From Treponema sp. (lineage in GTDB: Bacteria; Spirochaetota; Spirochaetia; Treponematales; Treponemataceae), in contig JAEDCT010000012.1 of the NCBI GenBank assembly GCA_016294035.1, forward strand, positions 12,739 to 76,738: DNA of 64,000 nucleotides, given 5' to 3'. Below, piece by piece: positions 43,001 to 51,620 of this stretch; position 1 is the first letter of the stretch; every line of letters starts with the position of its first letter. The notes beneath the pieces are model-generated. The model saw only the letters and a list, made by a program, of their open reading frames with translations. It ran no database searches and was not told the origin of the DNA. A program made the translations under genes and the position numbers.

Positions 43001-43804
43001 AGTTTTCATGTAGAATTCTGGTCCGCCCATTGGGATTGTGTCTTTGAGTGCTTTCTTGAATCCGATTGCCTTGAGTGCATTCTGGGCTTCGGCATCATCT
43101 TTTTTTACATAGTGAATGTCGTTTGTCAGAACAAGAGGAATGTCCAGATCCTTTGCAAGCTTTACTAGTTTTGGTGCAACTTCAATCTGGTCTTCAAGTC
43201 CGTGATTCTGGAGTTCGATGTAGTAGCTGTCTTTTCCAAAAAGATTCTGGTATTTTTTTGCAACTTCGTAGGCCTCTTCAATTCTGTCGTTCAGAAGAAG
43301 CTGTGGAATTTCACCGGCAATACATGCAGAACAGCAGATGAGTCCCTCGTGGTATTTTTCCAGAAGTTCAAAGTCAATTCGCGGGCGCTTGTAGAATCCG
43401 TCAGTGTAGGCAATGGATGAAAGCCAGCTCATGTTCTTGTAGCCGGTGTCATTCTTGCACAGAAGTATGAGGTGGAAGTAATATCCACGCTTTCCGTTTC
43501 GTCCGTATGGAACCTGCTCCTGCTCCGTGTGCTTTCCGTATGCCACATAGAATTCCTCGCCCACAATGGGATTGATTCCATTTGCGTGACAAAGATGTTC
43601 AAAGTTCAGAACTCCGAACATGTTTCCGTGATCAGTAAGGGCCAGTGCCGGCATGTTAAGTTCTTTTGCCCTGTGTACCAGATCCCGGACTTTTGCATGA
43701 CCATCAAGAAGTGAGTAGTCTGAGTGTACGTGAAGGTGAACGAAATTTGACTGGGGTACGCCTTCATTTTCTATGTCCTTGAATTTCTCAAACCAGTCTG
43801 CCAT
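40094..43804 (-). CDS. dnaE: DNA polymerase III subunit alpha
   Basis: Replicative polymerase catalytic subunit, 1236 aa. The N-terminal PHP domain begins FVHLHVHSDYSLLDGHAKVR, with ALALTDHGNMFG. The C-family palm carries the catalytic aspartates in MPDFDVDMDFDFR, then NTGLHASGMVIG and ALYRPGPMDYI. Fingers region GVMVYQEQIMQVSQ and the helix-hairpin-helix segment HIVFGLRGIKGMGEGAAAAI follow. An OB domain is near residue 1060 (TLIAIGMVNNIRPIMTKKGT). Full-length DnaE1 type without an intrinsic epsilon exonuclease. Element copy B ends 11 bp from its stop. Confidence 0.97.
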   Translation of the reverse strand: MADWFEKFKDIENEGVPQSNFVHLHVHSDYSLLDGHAKVRDLVHRAKELNMPALALTDHGNMFGVLNFEHLCHANGINPIVGEEFYVAYGKHTEQEQVPYGRNGKRGYYFHLILLCKNDTGYKNMSWLSSIAYTDGFYKRPRIDFELLEKYHEGLICCSACIAGEIPQLLLNDRIEEAYEVAKKYQNLFGKDSYYIELQNHGLEDQIEVAPKLVKLAKDLDIPLVLTNDIHYVKKDDAEAQNALKAIGFKKALKDTIPMGGPEFYMKTESEMRQVLAGIPGIDDSVIQEAMDNTLKIASMCDLTIHQYSTPELKGTLPRFELPVEFQTHGDDYQSNQNDYVRHIVEEGLKKRYKEITPEIRARAEYEIGIIFSMGFSGYFLIVWEFINWSKSTYDNVNKVKKPYMPIGPGRGSGAGSLVAYCMGITDIDPFKFGLIFERFLNPERVSMPDFDVDMDFDFRQDIIKHTQDLYHPENVGHIVTFGTLKPKNCIADVGRILEIPLSEVNMLKACVPDNPKAKLKDCFNPPTEKMPDGGQLIPYKDDPRFTKLFELALKLEGCIRNTGLHASGMVIGLTPLPDWAPIFKDNRTGEVAVQYTMDIIEPCGLVKFDYLGLKTLSLIRYAEDIINKHRPEGTPEFSVSEVPDTDEETYKLFSRGDTVAIFQFESPGMQKWMRALQPKQITDLVAMNALYRPGPMDYIQTFVDGKNDPSTVKYPDPCLEGILKETYGVMVYQEQIMQVSQRIAGFSLGAADMLRRAMGKKKLEVLMGKKAEFEEGAVKEGFTKEHADDIFEIMIPFANYGFNKSHAAAYTVLAYRTGYLKCHYAAEFMAANLTNEITSTDTLPVYIEEAKKMGIPVDAPDVNRSDVNFDVVDGHIVFGLRGIKGMGEGAAAAIVHEREANGPFESFSNFIERCMKLKETSTDENGHLLPAKNPINKKAIEVLIKTGGFDHLDKNRATLLLNYEQVIAYEEKKNEDSAYGQASLFEDAGIKEYADYTWDECEEMPKMELLNMEKDLIGCFVSGHPLDDYRKVIENCATCSSQNIDRYAKETKAESEALAASGKPWLAKKAGRTLIAIGMVNNIRPIMTKKGTRMAFGKLADFKGEMDLTFFPKTWELLESKIQAEGVYAFKGKVDGSRETPSFIVDSLEDINALETKAVTSLHIQVENGFKNERDILKLTDFLLGAQGNCNVFFHVDIGGKMFTVRATSEISTPSTPEFIQSVKDLPYVHDAWID

Positions 43805-43886
43805 CTTTTTGCCATGCCTCCGAATCTATAAGTTTATAATTGTTTGTTTGATTCTATCAAACTGAAATCTCATATTTTGAGAAATT

Positions 43887-44666
43887 TTATTTTAGACAGG
43901 AATTTCCGTTGTAATCCAGGTCAGTGAGAATTTCTGTGTGGTCTGGGAATACTGCAACGGTGTGTTCCTCGTGACAGCTCCAGCTTCCGTCTGCCGTGAT
44001 TACAGTCCAGTCAGAACCTTCTTCTATGTCTACATCATCAGTTCCTTCATTAATCATAGGCTCGATGGCAAGAACCATTCCGGCCTGGATTCTCGGATTT
44101 GCTCCGTGACTTGGGCTGTTTGGAATGCTTGGATCTTCGTGAACGTCAAGTCCAACTCCGTGTCCGCAGTATTCATATACAACTCCGTATCCGTTCTGTT
44201 CGTGGGCAACTGCGTAAACTGCTTTTGTTATGTCAGAAATTCTGTTTCCTGTTCTGCAGGCTTCAATTCCTGCAACCAGGCTTTCTCTTGTTACGCGGCA
44301 GAGTTTCTGGTGGGCAGGCTTAACGTTTCCTACCAGGACAGTATGAGTGCTGTCTGAGATGTATCCGTCAAGGTTGATTCCAATGTCAAGGGATACAATG
44401 TCTCCGTCCCTGACGATTTTCTTTTTTGATGGAACTCCGTGTATAACCTGATTGTTTATGCTTATACATGCACAGCCTGGAAATCCTTCCTGATGCCATG
44501 CCGGCTTCCCGCCGAATTTTCTTACGAATTCCACGCACCAGTCATCAATTTCCTTTGTGCTTACTCCAGGCTTTACTCTTGGAATTATTTCATTGAATAA
44601 GTCTGCAAGTTCATGGCAGCTCTTTCTGATTCCGTTAATCTGTTTTTCATTTTTTAAGGTGATCAT
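43887..44666 (-). CDS. map: Methionine aminopeptidase, type I
   Basis: Dimetal enzyme that removes initiator methionine. Metal ligands are recognisable: the two aspartates around SLDIGINLDGYISDSTHTVL, His in CGHGVGLDVHEDPSIP, Glu in LAIEPMINEG and Glu in EEHTVAVFPDH. 259 aa matches the type Ia core without an N-terminal zinc extension. It is followed on the same strand by dnaE after 82 bp and preceded by the J-domain gene 39 bp away. Confidence 0.96.
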   Translation of the reverse strand: MITLKNEKQINGIRKSCHELADLFNEIIPRVKPGVSTKEIDDWCVEFVRKFGGKPAWHQEGFPGCACISINNQVIHGVPSKKKIVRDGDIVSLDIGINLDGYISDSTHTVLVGNVKPAHQKLCRVTRESLVAGIEACRTGNRISDITKAVYAVAHEQNGYGVVYEYCGHGVGLDVHEDPSIPNSPSHGANPRIQAGMVLAIEPMINEGTDDVDIEEGSDWTVITADGSWSCHEEHTVAVFPDHTEILTDLDYNGNSCLK

Positions 44667-44705
44667 ATATATTCTCCATAATTGGTTTGTTTCCTGCTTG
44701 AGTTT

Positions 44706-45470
44706 TTATTTTCTGCAGATGTTTAGTGCCTCGGTTCTGCAAATGTCCGCAGTCTGAATGTCTCCCATTCTTTCGTATATGTCTGCCATTTTTTCAAGGA
44801 AGAAGGCATCATCGGATTTTCCAAGATTGAGTTCGAGAGCTCTTTCCCATGCATCAAGTGCAAGTTCATCAGGCAGTTGTCCTTCGATGTTGTTTCTGAG
44901 TATGTGACGGGCGAGTCCGAGAACTTCTGGAAAAAACAATCTGAAGTAGTCATAGCTGTAGTTCATTTTTATGACTTGCTCCAGGATGATTACTGCATCG
45001 TAGTATTCCTGTCTTAAGACAAGTTCTTCCGAGAGGATGAATCCATAGTCCATGAAATCTTCCCTTGTGAACCACCTGGACATTTTGAATCCCGGACGTT
45101 CCATATTCATCTTCTTGAAAATGGTTACGGCTTCTTCTTCATTGCCGCGCATTAAGTCAAACACAATGAGCTTTACCATGCTTTCATCATCATTTCTTTC
45201 CAGAAGCCACAGCCGGTAGTCAAAGGTATCTTTCTTTGGTTTCCAGGTCCATGCAGTTTCCTGGTTGAATTTGAATTTTTCATCAAAGATCTGTCTTGAC
45301 CTTGAATCAGTGAGTATTTCATATGCCTTTTGGAGTTCGTTGAAGGCCTTGTCATCAGGGTTTTCAGCTAGGTCCGGGTGTAAAATCTTTGCCTTTTTTC
45401 GGTATGCACTTCGGATTTCTGAAAGGCTGGCATAGGGGGGTACTCCAAGAATCTTGTAACAGTCACGCAT
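44706..45470 (-). CDS. J-domain (DnaJ-like) protein
   Basis: An N-terminal J domain (residues 3-65; DCYKILGVPPYASLSEIRSA, the HPD in KILHPDLAENPDD, NELQKAYEILTD) would stimulate an Hsp70 ATPase. The remaining 180 residues are helical, with a TPR-like end (EKMADIYERMGDIQTADICR), and lack the zinc and Gly/Phe regions of true DnaJ. Probably a specialised co-chaperone; the client is unknown. Divergent from glyS. Confidence 0.85.
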   Translation of the reverse strand: MRDCYKILGVPPYASLSEIRSAYRKKAKILHPDLAENPDDKAFNELQKAYEILTDSRSRQIFDEKFKFNQETAWTWKPKKDTFDYRLWLLERNDDESMVKLIVFDLMRGNEEEAVTIFKKMNMERPGFKMSRWFTREDFMDYGFILSEELVLRQEYYDAVIILEQVIKMNYSYDYFRLFFPEVLGLARHILRNNIEGQLPDELALDAWERALELNLGKSDDAFFLEKMADIYERMGDIQTADICRTEALNICRK

Positions 45471-45559
45471 GGATTTCTAATTTTAACTGTTATATGAAAA
45501 AAATTCAATTTGAGTATTGGAAAGAAGCAATGGGCGGGAATATTGGGATTTTCAATCAG

Positions 45560-45588
45560 TTGAAGAGTGTTCTGTTTTGTAGTAAAAT
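45560..45588 (+). promoter_or_regulatory. Sigma70 promoter of glyS
   Basis: TTGAAG (45560-45565), a 17-nt spacer and TAAAAT (45583-45588). The leader contains a small hairpin ACGCTA/TAGCGT (45609-45628) right before the AAGGAG ribosome-binding site at 45630-45635. Confidence 0.55.
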
Positions 45589-45644
45589 CTACGGATAAAA
45601 TAATCTATACGCTACAAGCCAATAGCGTGAAGGAGTTATAAAAA

Positions 45645-47099
45645 ATGGCAGAAAAAACAGTTGATCATTCATGTACTTTGGATAAGATCATTTCATTGTG
45701 CAAGCGCCGCGGATTTGTTTACCAGGCATCAGAAATTTATGGCGGCCAGGCAGGAGCATGGGATTACGGTCCTTTGGGTGTTGAATTCAAGAGAAACATT
45801 CAGAACGAATGGTGGCACTACATGACACAGCTTCATGATGATGTTGTTGGACTTGATTCCGCAATTTTCCAGCACCACACAACATGGAAGGCTTCAGGCC
45901 ACGCAGATCACTTCTCTGATCCAATGATTGACTGTCTCGAATGTCAGGCTCGTCACCGTGCAGACAAAATGATCGAAGACTTTGTTGCTGCAAACCCAGA
46001 CAAGAATCCTGGAAAGCCGGTTGATACAATGACACATGAAGAAATGGAAAACTTCATCAAGACAAACATCAACTGTCCGGTTTGTGGAAGCAAGGAAAAG
46101 AAATATACAGCAGTTCGTGAATTCAACCTCATGTTCAAGACATACCAGGGTCCAATTGCTGATGAATCACACCTCATTTACCTTCGTCCGGAAACATGTC
46201 AGGGGATTTTCACAGACTTCAAGAGCATCGTTCAGTCAAACCGCATGAAGATTCCTTTCGGTGTTGCTCAGGTTGGCAAGTCATTCCGCAACGAAATCAT
46301 CTTCAAGAACTTCATTTTCCGTACAGCTGAATTTGAACAGATGGAAATGGAATATTTCTGCAAGCCGGGAACAGAAGACGAAACTTTCGAACGCTGGAGA
46401 AAGGACCGCTGGGCATTCTACCTCAAGTACGGCATTCCAGAAAATCAGCTCAAGTGGCACCACCACGACAAGCTTGCTCACTACGCAAAGGATGCTTACG
46501 ACATCACATACAACTTTCCAATCGGATTCGAAGAAATTGAAGGTATCCATTCAAGAACTGACTTTGACCTTTCTCAGCACCAGGAATACTCAAAGAAGGA
46601 TATGGCATACATCGATCAGGAAGATGGCAACAAGAAGTACATTCCTTATGTAGTTGAAACATCTGCCGGTCTTAACCGCAACTTCCTCATGTTCCTCTGT
46701 GAAGCATACGAAGAGCAGAATGTGGCAGAAGCTGGACAGCCAGAAGACTACAGAACAGTTCTCCACCTCCATCCAAAGCTGGCTCCAATTACAGTTGCAG
46801 TTCTCCCATTGATGAAGAAGGACGGACTTGCTGAAAAGGCAAAGGAAATCCAGAACATCCTTAAGGAAGATTTCGTAACTGACTACGACCAGAGCGGAAC
46901 AGTTGGTAAGCGTTACCGCCGCCAGGATGAAGTTGGTACACCATTCTGTGTAACAGTTGACTACGTCACTCTCGACAGCGCAAGTGCAAACTTCAACACT
47001 GTAACAGTTCGCAACCGTGACACAATGGCTCAGGAACGCGTTAAGCTTGATGAACTTACCGGATACATCTTTAACCAGATCAGGAACTACAATAAATAA
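45645..47099 (+). CDS. glyQS: Glycyl-tRNA synthetase, dimeric (alpha2) type
   Basis: Class II synthetase of the eukaryote/archaea-like homodimer type, not the alpha2-beta2 bacterial form. Seen: LDKIISLCKRRGFVYQASEI, GGQAGAWDYGPLGVEFKRNI, a CxxC pair (CLECQARH and CPVCGSKEK), motif 2 region GVAQVGKSFRNEI, motif 3 SAGLNRNFLMFL, and an anticodon-binding domain at the C-terminus (HPKLAPITVAVLPLMKKDGL). 484 aa. Codon use is noticeably C-rich at third positions, as expected of a highly expressed gene. Confidence 0.95.
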   Translation: MAEKTVDHSCTLDKIISLCKRRGFVYQASEIYGGQAGAWDYGPLGVEFKRNIQNEWWHYMTQLHDDVVGLDSAIFQHHTTWKASGHADHFSDPMIDCLECQARHRADKMIEDFVAANPDKNPGKPVDTMTHEEMENFIKTNINCPVCGSKEKKYTAVREFNLMFKTYQGPIADESHLIYLRPETCQGIFTDFKSIVQSNRMKIPFGVAQVGKSFRNEIIFKNFIFRTAEFEQMEMEYFCKPGTEDETFERWRKDRWAFYLKYGIPENQLKWHHHDKLAHYAKDAYDITYNFPIGFEEIEGIHSRTDFDLSQHQEYSKKDMAYIDQEDGNKKYIPYVVETSAGLNRNFLMFLCEAYEEQNVAEAGQPEDYRTVLHLHPKLAPITVAVLPLMKKDGLAEKAKEIQNILKEDFVTDYDQSGTVGKRYRRQDEVGTPFCVTVDYVTLDSASANFNTVTVRNRDTMAQERVKLDELTGYIFNQIRNYNK

Positions 47100-47208
47100 T
47101 TTATAATTTATAATACATAATCGGATTTTTCTGGTTATGTATTATGAGTTTGTTATGGGGGATGTTTGTAATTATGAATTATTAATTCATGATTATGAAT
47201 TGTTATTT

Positions 47209-47991
47209 ATGGAATACATTGCACTTGGTAAAACTAATCTTCTCGTGAGCAGAACGGCCTTCGGGGCTGAGAGTCTTGATTGCAGGGAAATTGAAGCATT
47301 CGGTGATGAGGCTGATGAGAAGGCATGTGCAATTGTTCACCAGGCTTACTCTGCCGGAATAAACTTCTTTGATACTGCTCATTCTCGTCCTTCATGTGAG
47401 AAGCGGCTGGGAACTGCTCTCCACGGAATCAGGCAGAATGTGATTCTTGCTACAAAGACAAATGCTCAGACTGTCCGTGAGCTTAGAAGTGATTTTCAAC
47501 AGAGCAGTGATGCTCTTGAGTCTGATTACATAGATCTGTACCAGCTTGAGAATCCACTTATTATTCCGCAGAAAGACGGTCCTGATGGTCTTTACAATGA
47601 ACTTGTATCCATGAAAAAGCATGGATTCATCAGACATTTTGGAATTTCCACGGATGATTATGATATTGCCCGTGAAGGAATTTTGAGCGGCCTTTATGAA
47701 GTGGTTCAGTTTCCCTTCAATCTCATAAGTCCTGTAGAAATTCAGGAACTGGTTAAGCTTTGTGAACAAAATGAAATAGGATGCATAGCCATGCAGCCCT
47801 TGAATGGCGGTGTTGTTTCTAATATACCGCTTGCTTTTGGTTTTTTGTATCAGTTTGAAAATGTTGTTCCTGTCTGGGGTACTCACACTCAGGAGGAATT
47901 GCATCAGATTATCTACCTTAACAATAATCCGCCTGTAATTGATGAAAAATTCAGGGAAGAAGTAGAAAGGGAAAAGCAGTTTTTCAACTAA
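47209..47991 (+). CDS. Aldo/keto reductase homologue with altered active site
   Basis: TIM-barrel AKR-family protein, 260 aa. LGKTNLLVSRTAFGAE, INFFDTAHS, VILATKTNA, ESDYIDLYQLENPL and FIRHFGIST follow the family order. Of the catalytic tetrad, Asp (FDTA) and Lys (ATK) are present, but the position of the catalytic Tyr reads R (AHSRPSCE) and the His position in DLYQLE reads E. It may lack reductase activity. ATG 47209 fits homology; the frame runs further back to 47137 through low-complexity A/T sequence containing an 11-bp inverted repeat (47110-47145), which I take as noncoding. Confidence 0.75.
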   Translation: MEYIALGKTNLLVSRTAFGAESLDCREIEAFGDEADEKACAIVHQAYSAGINFFDTAHSRPSCEKRLGTALHGIRQNVILATKTNAQTVRELRSDFQQSSDALESDYIDLYQLENPLIIPQKDGPDGLYNELVSMKKHGFIRHFGISTDDYDIAREGILSGLYEVVQFPFNLISPVEIQELVKLCEQNEIGCIAMQPLNGGVVSNIPLAFGFLYQFENVVPVWGTHTQEELHQIIYLNNNPPVIDEKFREEVEREKQFFN

Positions 47992-48021
47992 ATCTTGCTT
48001 TGTAAAAATCAGTTTAAATGA

Positions 48022-49488
48022 CTAATCTTTTTCACCCAAAGCTTCCTTAAGGTCTGCTGTTTCTTTTTTGTTCATTGCGCGGATAATCCTTACTGATTCA
48101 TCATCAGTCTGCACAATCTTCGGTTTTCCGTCAGCAGTAACTGAACCAATGATTTTTACAATAGGATTCTTAGGGCTTACCGGAGAAACATTTACAACCT
48201 GGGCAACCTTTCCGTTTGAAAGATAAACGTATGCACCAATAGGAAATAGTGAAAGGCTGAACAAAAGAGCTTTTACAACTGTATCGTCATAAAGGTGGTT
48301 TGAGTTCTTGAGCATTTCAACCATTCCTTCATAGGTAGTTTTTTCTTCCTTGAAATGTCTTGGAGCAGTTATAGCCTCGAAGGAACATGCAACGGCAATG
48401 ATTTTTGCGTATAGAGAAATTTTGTTTCCTGAAAGATGTCTTGGATATCCGGTTCCTGTTTCACGCTCATGGTGTTCAAGTACACCCAGCTGAACTGCGA
48501 GAGGAAATCCAGCATCCTTAATGATGTTGTATCCGACAATAGTATGCGTCTGCATCTGAATCTTTTCTGAAGGTGTCAATTCCTTGTTGTTCATGTAAAG
48601 CTGAGGAGGAATTCGAATCTGACCGATTTCATGAAGAAGACTTGTGACTCCAAGTTCAACAAGCTTGTCATAAGGCATCTTGAGCTGCTGCCCGATTATG
48701 ATTGCGTGAATTGTTGTTCTGATGCTGTGACTTATGATGAAGTTTTTGTTTCGAGTCTCATTATTTGGTGAGATTCGAAGAATGTATTTTTTGTTTTCAC
48801 GAATGTAGTTACAGAATTCAAGGACTTTTTCATTGAGAGTGTTGATGTTGAATGTTTTTCTTGTTGCGTACTGAGTGAACACATCGCCAATAAAATTGCT
48901 GAATTTTGTGTAAACTTCCTGTGCATCCTGAACTTTCTTTTCTTCGTCTTCTTCAGTATCTGTTCTACTGTGTGCAATTTCAAGATCGGCTGCAACTTCA
49001 GGTTTGTTTGCCGCAAGATATTCTGAAAGACCTGTTCTTGCATGAGTTGTTGTTGCAGCAAGTGACGGGGAAACAGCTTCCTGAACTACAGGTTTTGGCT
49101 GAGGTTTGACAGGTTCGTCTGATGACATGAATTCATCAAGGTCGACAGATTCACTGGTTTTGAATTCATTTGGGATTTCAGACTGGGGAATTGGTTTCGG
49201 TTCATCAGAATCCATGAATTCCGAGAAGTCAACGGATTCAGTTTTTCCAAGATCTACAGAAGATGATGATATGTTTCTTTCAGTGACAGAATCAGAAGAT
49301 TTCCTGGCGGGAGAAATTTTCTTTTCTTCTGATCCATAAATCGTTTTGAATCCCCACTGTACCAGGGCTGATATAATTGACCTGGAAAGAGTGCAGGGTT
49401 CAGTATTGATGAGGAACAGATCATCAAGAGTCAAATCTCCTTTGTAGTGAACATTAGGTTCTAATTCTGAAATATTATACGTAACCAT
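48022..49488 (-). CDS. HD-GYP domain protein with non-canonical metal site
   Basis: 488 aa. A DUF3391-like start is followed by an acidic and proline-rich linker with two copies of an ESVDxxEFMxSDEP repeat (residues 80-135). The C-terminal HD-GYP domain shows HSIRTTIHAIIIGQQL, LLHEIGQIRIP, HHERETGTGYPRHLSGN and IIAVACSFEAITAP. Canonical enzymes read HD, K and VAD at the underlined-type positions; here they are HE, Q and VAC. c-di-GMP hydrolysis is therefore doubtful; a sensor or binding role is possible. AAGGGG precedes the ATG. Confidence 0.82.
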   Translation of the reverse strand: MVTYNISELEPNVHYKGDLTLDDLFLINTEPCTLSRSIISALVQWGFKTIYGSEEKKISPARKSSDSVTERNISSSSVDLGKTESVDFSEFMDSDEPKPIPQSEIPNEFKTSESVDLDEFMSSDEPVKPQPKPVVQEAVSPSLAATTTHARTGLSEYLAANKPEVAADLEIAHSRTDTEEDEEKKVQDAQEVYTKFSNFIGDVFTQYATRKTFNINTLNEKVLEFCNYIRENKKYILRISPNNETRNKNFIISHSIRTTIHAIIIGQQLKMPYDKLVELGVTSLLHEIGQIRIPPQLYMNNKELTPSEKIQMQTHTIVGYNIIKDAGFPLAVQLGVLEHHERETGTGYPRHLSGNKISLYAKIIAVACSFEAITAPRHFKEEKTTYEGMVEMLKNSNHLYDDTVVKALLFSLSLFPIGAYVYLSNGKVAQVVNVSPVSPKNPIVKIIGSVTADGKPKIVQTDDESVRIIRAMNKKETADLKEALGEKD

Positions 49489-49540
49489 AGATTTCCCCTT
49501 CTATTTATCGGCAGAAATCGTCAAAATCTTTAGCTGGTTT

Positions 49541-49579
49541 AAAAAAGGAAAAGGCCAAAGCTAAAACTTCTTTGACCTT
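49541..49579 (-). terminator. Hairpin with T-tract upstream of the HD-GYP gene
   Basis: On the minus strand AAGGTCAAAG and CTTTGGCCTT (one mismatch, 9-nt loop) are followed by TTCCTTTTTT. It ends 53 nt before the HD-GYP start codon and about 227 nt after the previous stop. The 317-bp gap (49489-49805) holds no credible ORF; besides this hairpin I see only A/T-rich sequence. Confidence 0.55.
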
Positions 49580-49805
49580 ATCTACATGGAGAAGTAAATG
49601 AACTTTCATAATATGAAGTCTTTTACAATATCTGAGATATCTTAACAAAGGCGTCTGGATGTCCTCAGGCAAAAACTTGCACTTGAACCGCCCGTATTAT
49701 GCTTAATCACAGACATTAAATTTATCGGACTGATATGAAAAAAACTTTAGTGCTTATTCTAATTTTTTTTGAATAAAGGGATATGACTTAGCAGGAGTTA
49801 TTGGG

Positions 49806-51620
49806 TCAATTAAGAATTTCCCTGATTGATTTAAGAAGCTGGGAGTATATGATTCTTGAATACATGAGAGGATATGTTTGTTTTTCCTGAGGAGTTGTGT
49901 CTGGTATGTCTGCTACCAGTTTGTCCAGTTTTCTTTGTGTTGGGAAAACAAGCGATACAATATCCTTGGCCTGTGAGTTCGAAATTAAAGAATCAATTTC
50001 ATTGAGCTTTGAATATATTTCAGGAAGTTTAAGTCTGTTCTGCAATCCCTTTTCGCAAAGTGAAAGTCCTTTTTTGCATGCAGATTCAAGGCTCAGGAGT
50101 GTTGCATCAAATTCTTTTTTTGATTCCACAATTGATCCTGAGATATGTTTTTCTTCCATTTCATTTTCTGCTGATTCAATGAAGAATTTTTTTTCGGATT
50201 CGATTTCAGGACGCTTAAGAAATTCATTGATTAAAAATTTTTCAATTCCCTCGATTGCCATGCTTTGTGGTGTCAAGGTATATGTTTTTGTTCCGCCTCT
50301 GTTGTTTTCAATAAGCTCGTTTTCCTTCTGGCATTCGTTTTGAAACCACCAGGAAAATAATGACATTCGCTTGTCCGTTAGAATCGGATTTCCGTCATAG
50401 TCCTTTGTCCAGAATGGGGAAGCTCCGTAAAGCGAAATAAGATTTTCGGTTTCAGCATTTTTTGTTCTGGAACTTAAAATGTGTGCTTTTTCCTCAAATT
50501 GTGAACCACGGATATGAGTCTGGTTTCCTGGAAATCCAAGATCCATTCCTGCCAAAAAGATTTCCTTTGTTCCGCATCTTCGGGCAAAATCCCAGGCAGT
50601 AGTTGATACGCTTCCGCCGGCAGCAAGTTTTCCCTTTTCGTCATCAATTTTTTTTTCGAAATACTGTCCTATTGGAAAAAGTGATGAGAACAAAACTTTT
50701 TTTCTGCAGTTGAATCTGAATACACTTGGATAAACTGCTGTCTCACCAATGAGCACAGATGAAGGAGATTCAAGAAATTCAAGGTGAAGGGAACACCAAT
50801 ATTGCGGGTCGGCAATGATTATGAAATCTGGTTCAACTCCAGCCTTGAGACAGGCATGAAGGGCAGTGTCCACACAAACCAGAACGCTTCTTTTTTTTAT
50901 CTGCATAAGATGTGGCATTATTGATTCAAGGCTTGGACCTGCTGCCAGAATCACAAATGGAAGTGATGATGCCTTTCCAAAATAGTGCTTCACTCCGCCC
51001 AGTGTCCCGATGTAGTTAATGTTCCTGAGACTGTTGCCTGTCCAGAGGGATGCAAATTTTTCCAGTGTGTTTGTGTTTATTTCATCTTTTTGTTTTGACT
51101 GATTGAGTGTTTTTTCAAGACTGTCAAAGTATTCTTTGTCATGTTCACTCTGAGATTTTGACCTGAAAACCTGAATTCTAGAAAACGGATATTGATTTAG
51201 AATTTGTGCCGAGCTTTTTTCATCTGCACCAATAACAAGAATCAGTTTTTCATGTGAGAAAACCTGGGTCCAGTTAAGATTTTCAAGTGCAAAGAAAAAA
51301 TGATCTTCCCTGCTTTCAAAGGCAATGATTGTATGGCTCGGAAATTTTTTGCAGGCCTCAATAAGACTGTATCCCAGCCCAAATCCGAAGAAAATCAGAA
51401 TGTCTTTTTTTTCAGAATCAAAATTTGAGACAAAGGTTTCTGCTTCCTTTTCCGGGTTGTATTTTGAGTGAAGCTGCAGATTTCCTTCTCTTGCAGTTGG
51501 ACTTCCGTTTTTTGCAGTTTCAACAACAATCTGGCTGGTGGATGATTTGTTCAGAATCTGATAAAGCTGAGGAAATCTGTTTTTAAATAATTCAAGGTTT
51601 TTATTCCAGATAAAGTTCAA
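49806..51620 (-). CDS. DUF115 / motility accessory factor (Maf)-like protein
   Basis: 604 aa, related to Maf/DUF115 proteins implicated in adding nonulosonic acids to flagellins. Seen: an N-terminal part with DILIFFGFGLGYSLIEACKK; the DUF115 core LPFVILAAGPSLESIMPHLM, VCVDTALHACLKAGVEPDFI, IADPQYW; and GKLAAGGSVSTTAWDFARRC with the sialyltransferase-like FLAGMDLGFP. The C-terminal 120 residues are charged helices. Start is TTG, overlapping the PBP gene by 20 bp. A flagellin-modifying role is inferred from the family. Confidence 0.8.
   Translation of the reverse strand: MNFIWNKNLELFKNRFPQLYQILNKSSTSQIVVETAKNGSPTAREGNLQLHSKYNPEKEAETFVSNFDSEKKDILIFFGFGLGYSLIEACKKFPSHTIIAFESREDHFFFALENLNWTQVFSHEKLILVIGADEKSSAQILNQYPFSRIQVFRSKSQSEHDKEYFDSLEKTLNQSKQKDEINTNTLEKFASLWTGNSLRNINYIGTLGGVKHYFGKASSLPFVILAAGPSLESIMPHLMQIKKRSVLVCVDTALHACLKAGVEPDFIIIADPQYWCSLHLEFLESPSSVLIGETAVYPSVFRFNCRKKVLFSSLFPIGQYFEKKIDDEKGKLAAGGSVSTTAWDFARRCGTKEIFLAGMDLGFPGNQTHIRGSQFEEKAHILSSRTKNAETENLISLYGASPFWTKDYDGNPILTDKRMSLFSWWFQNECQKENELIENNRGGTKTYTLTPQSMAIEGIEKFLINEFLKRPEIESEKKFFIESAENEMEEKHISGSIVESKKEFDATLLSLESACKKGLSLCEKGLQNRLKLPEIYSKLNEIDSLISNSQAKDIVSLVFPTQRKLDKLVADIPDTTPQEKQTYPLMYSRIIYSQLLKSIREILN

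Noticed and set aside
40217..43714. Many open frames of 60-200 codons opposite dnaE
   Set aside because: They lie antisense to a clearly coding gene, lack ribosome-binding sites and family features, and are explained by its codon pattern.
47137..47208. 24-codon upstream extension of the aldo/keto reductase homologue
   Set aside because: The sequence is a repetitive A/T-rich spacer with inverted repeats and has no similarity to the family; homology begins at ATG 47209.
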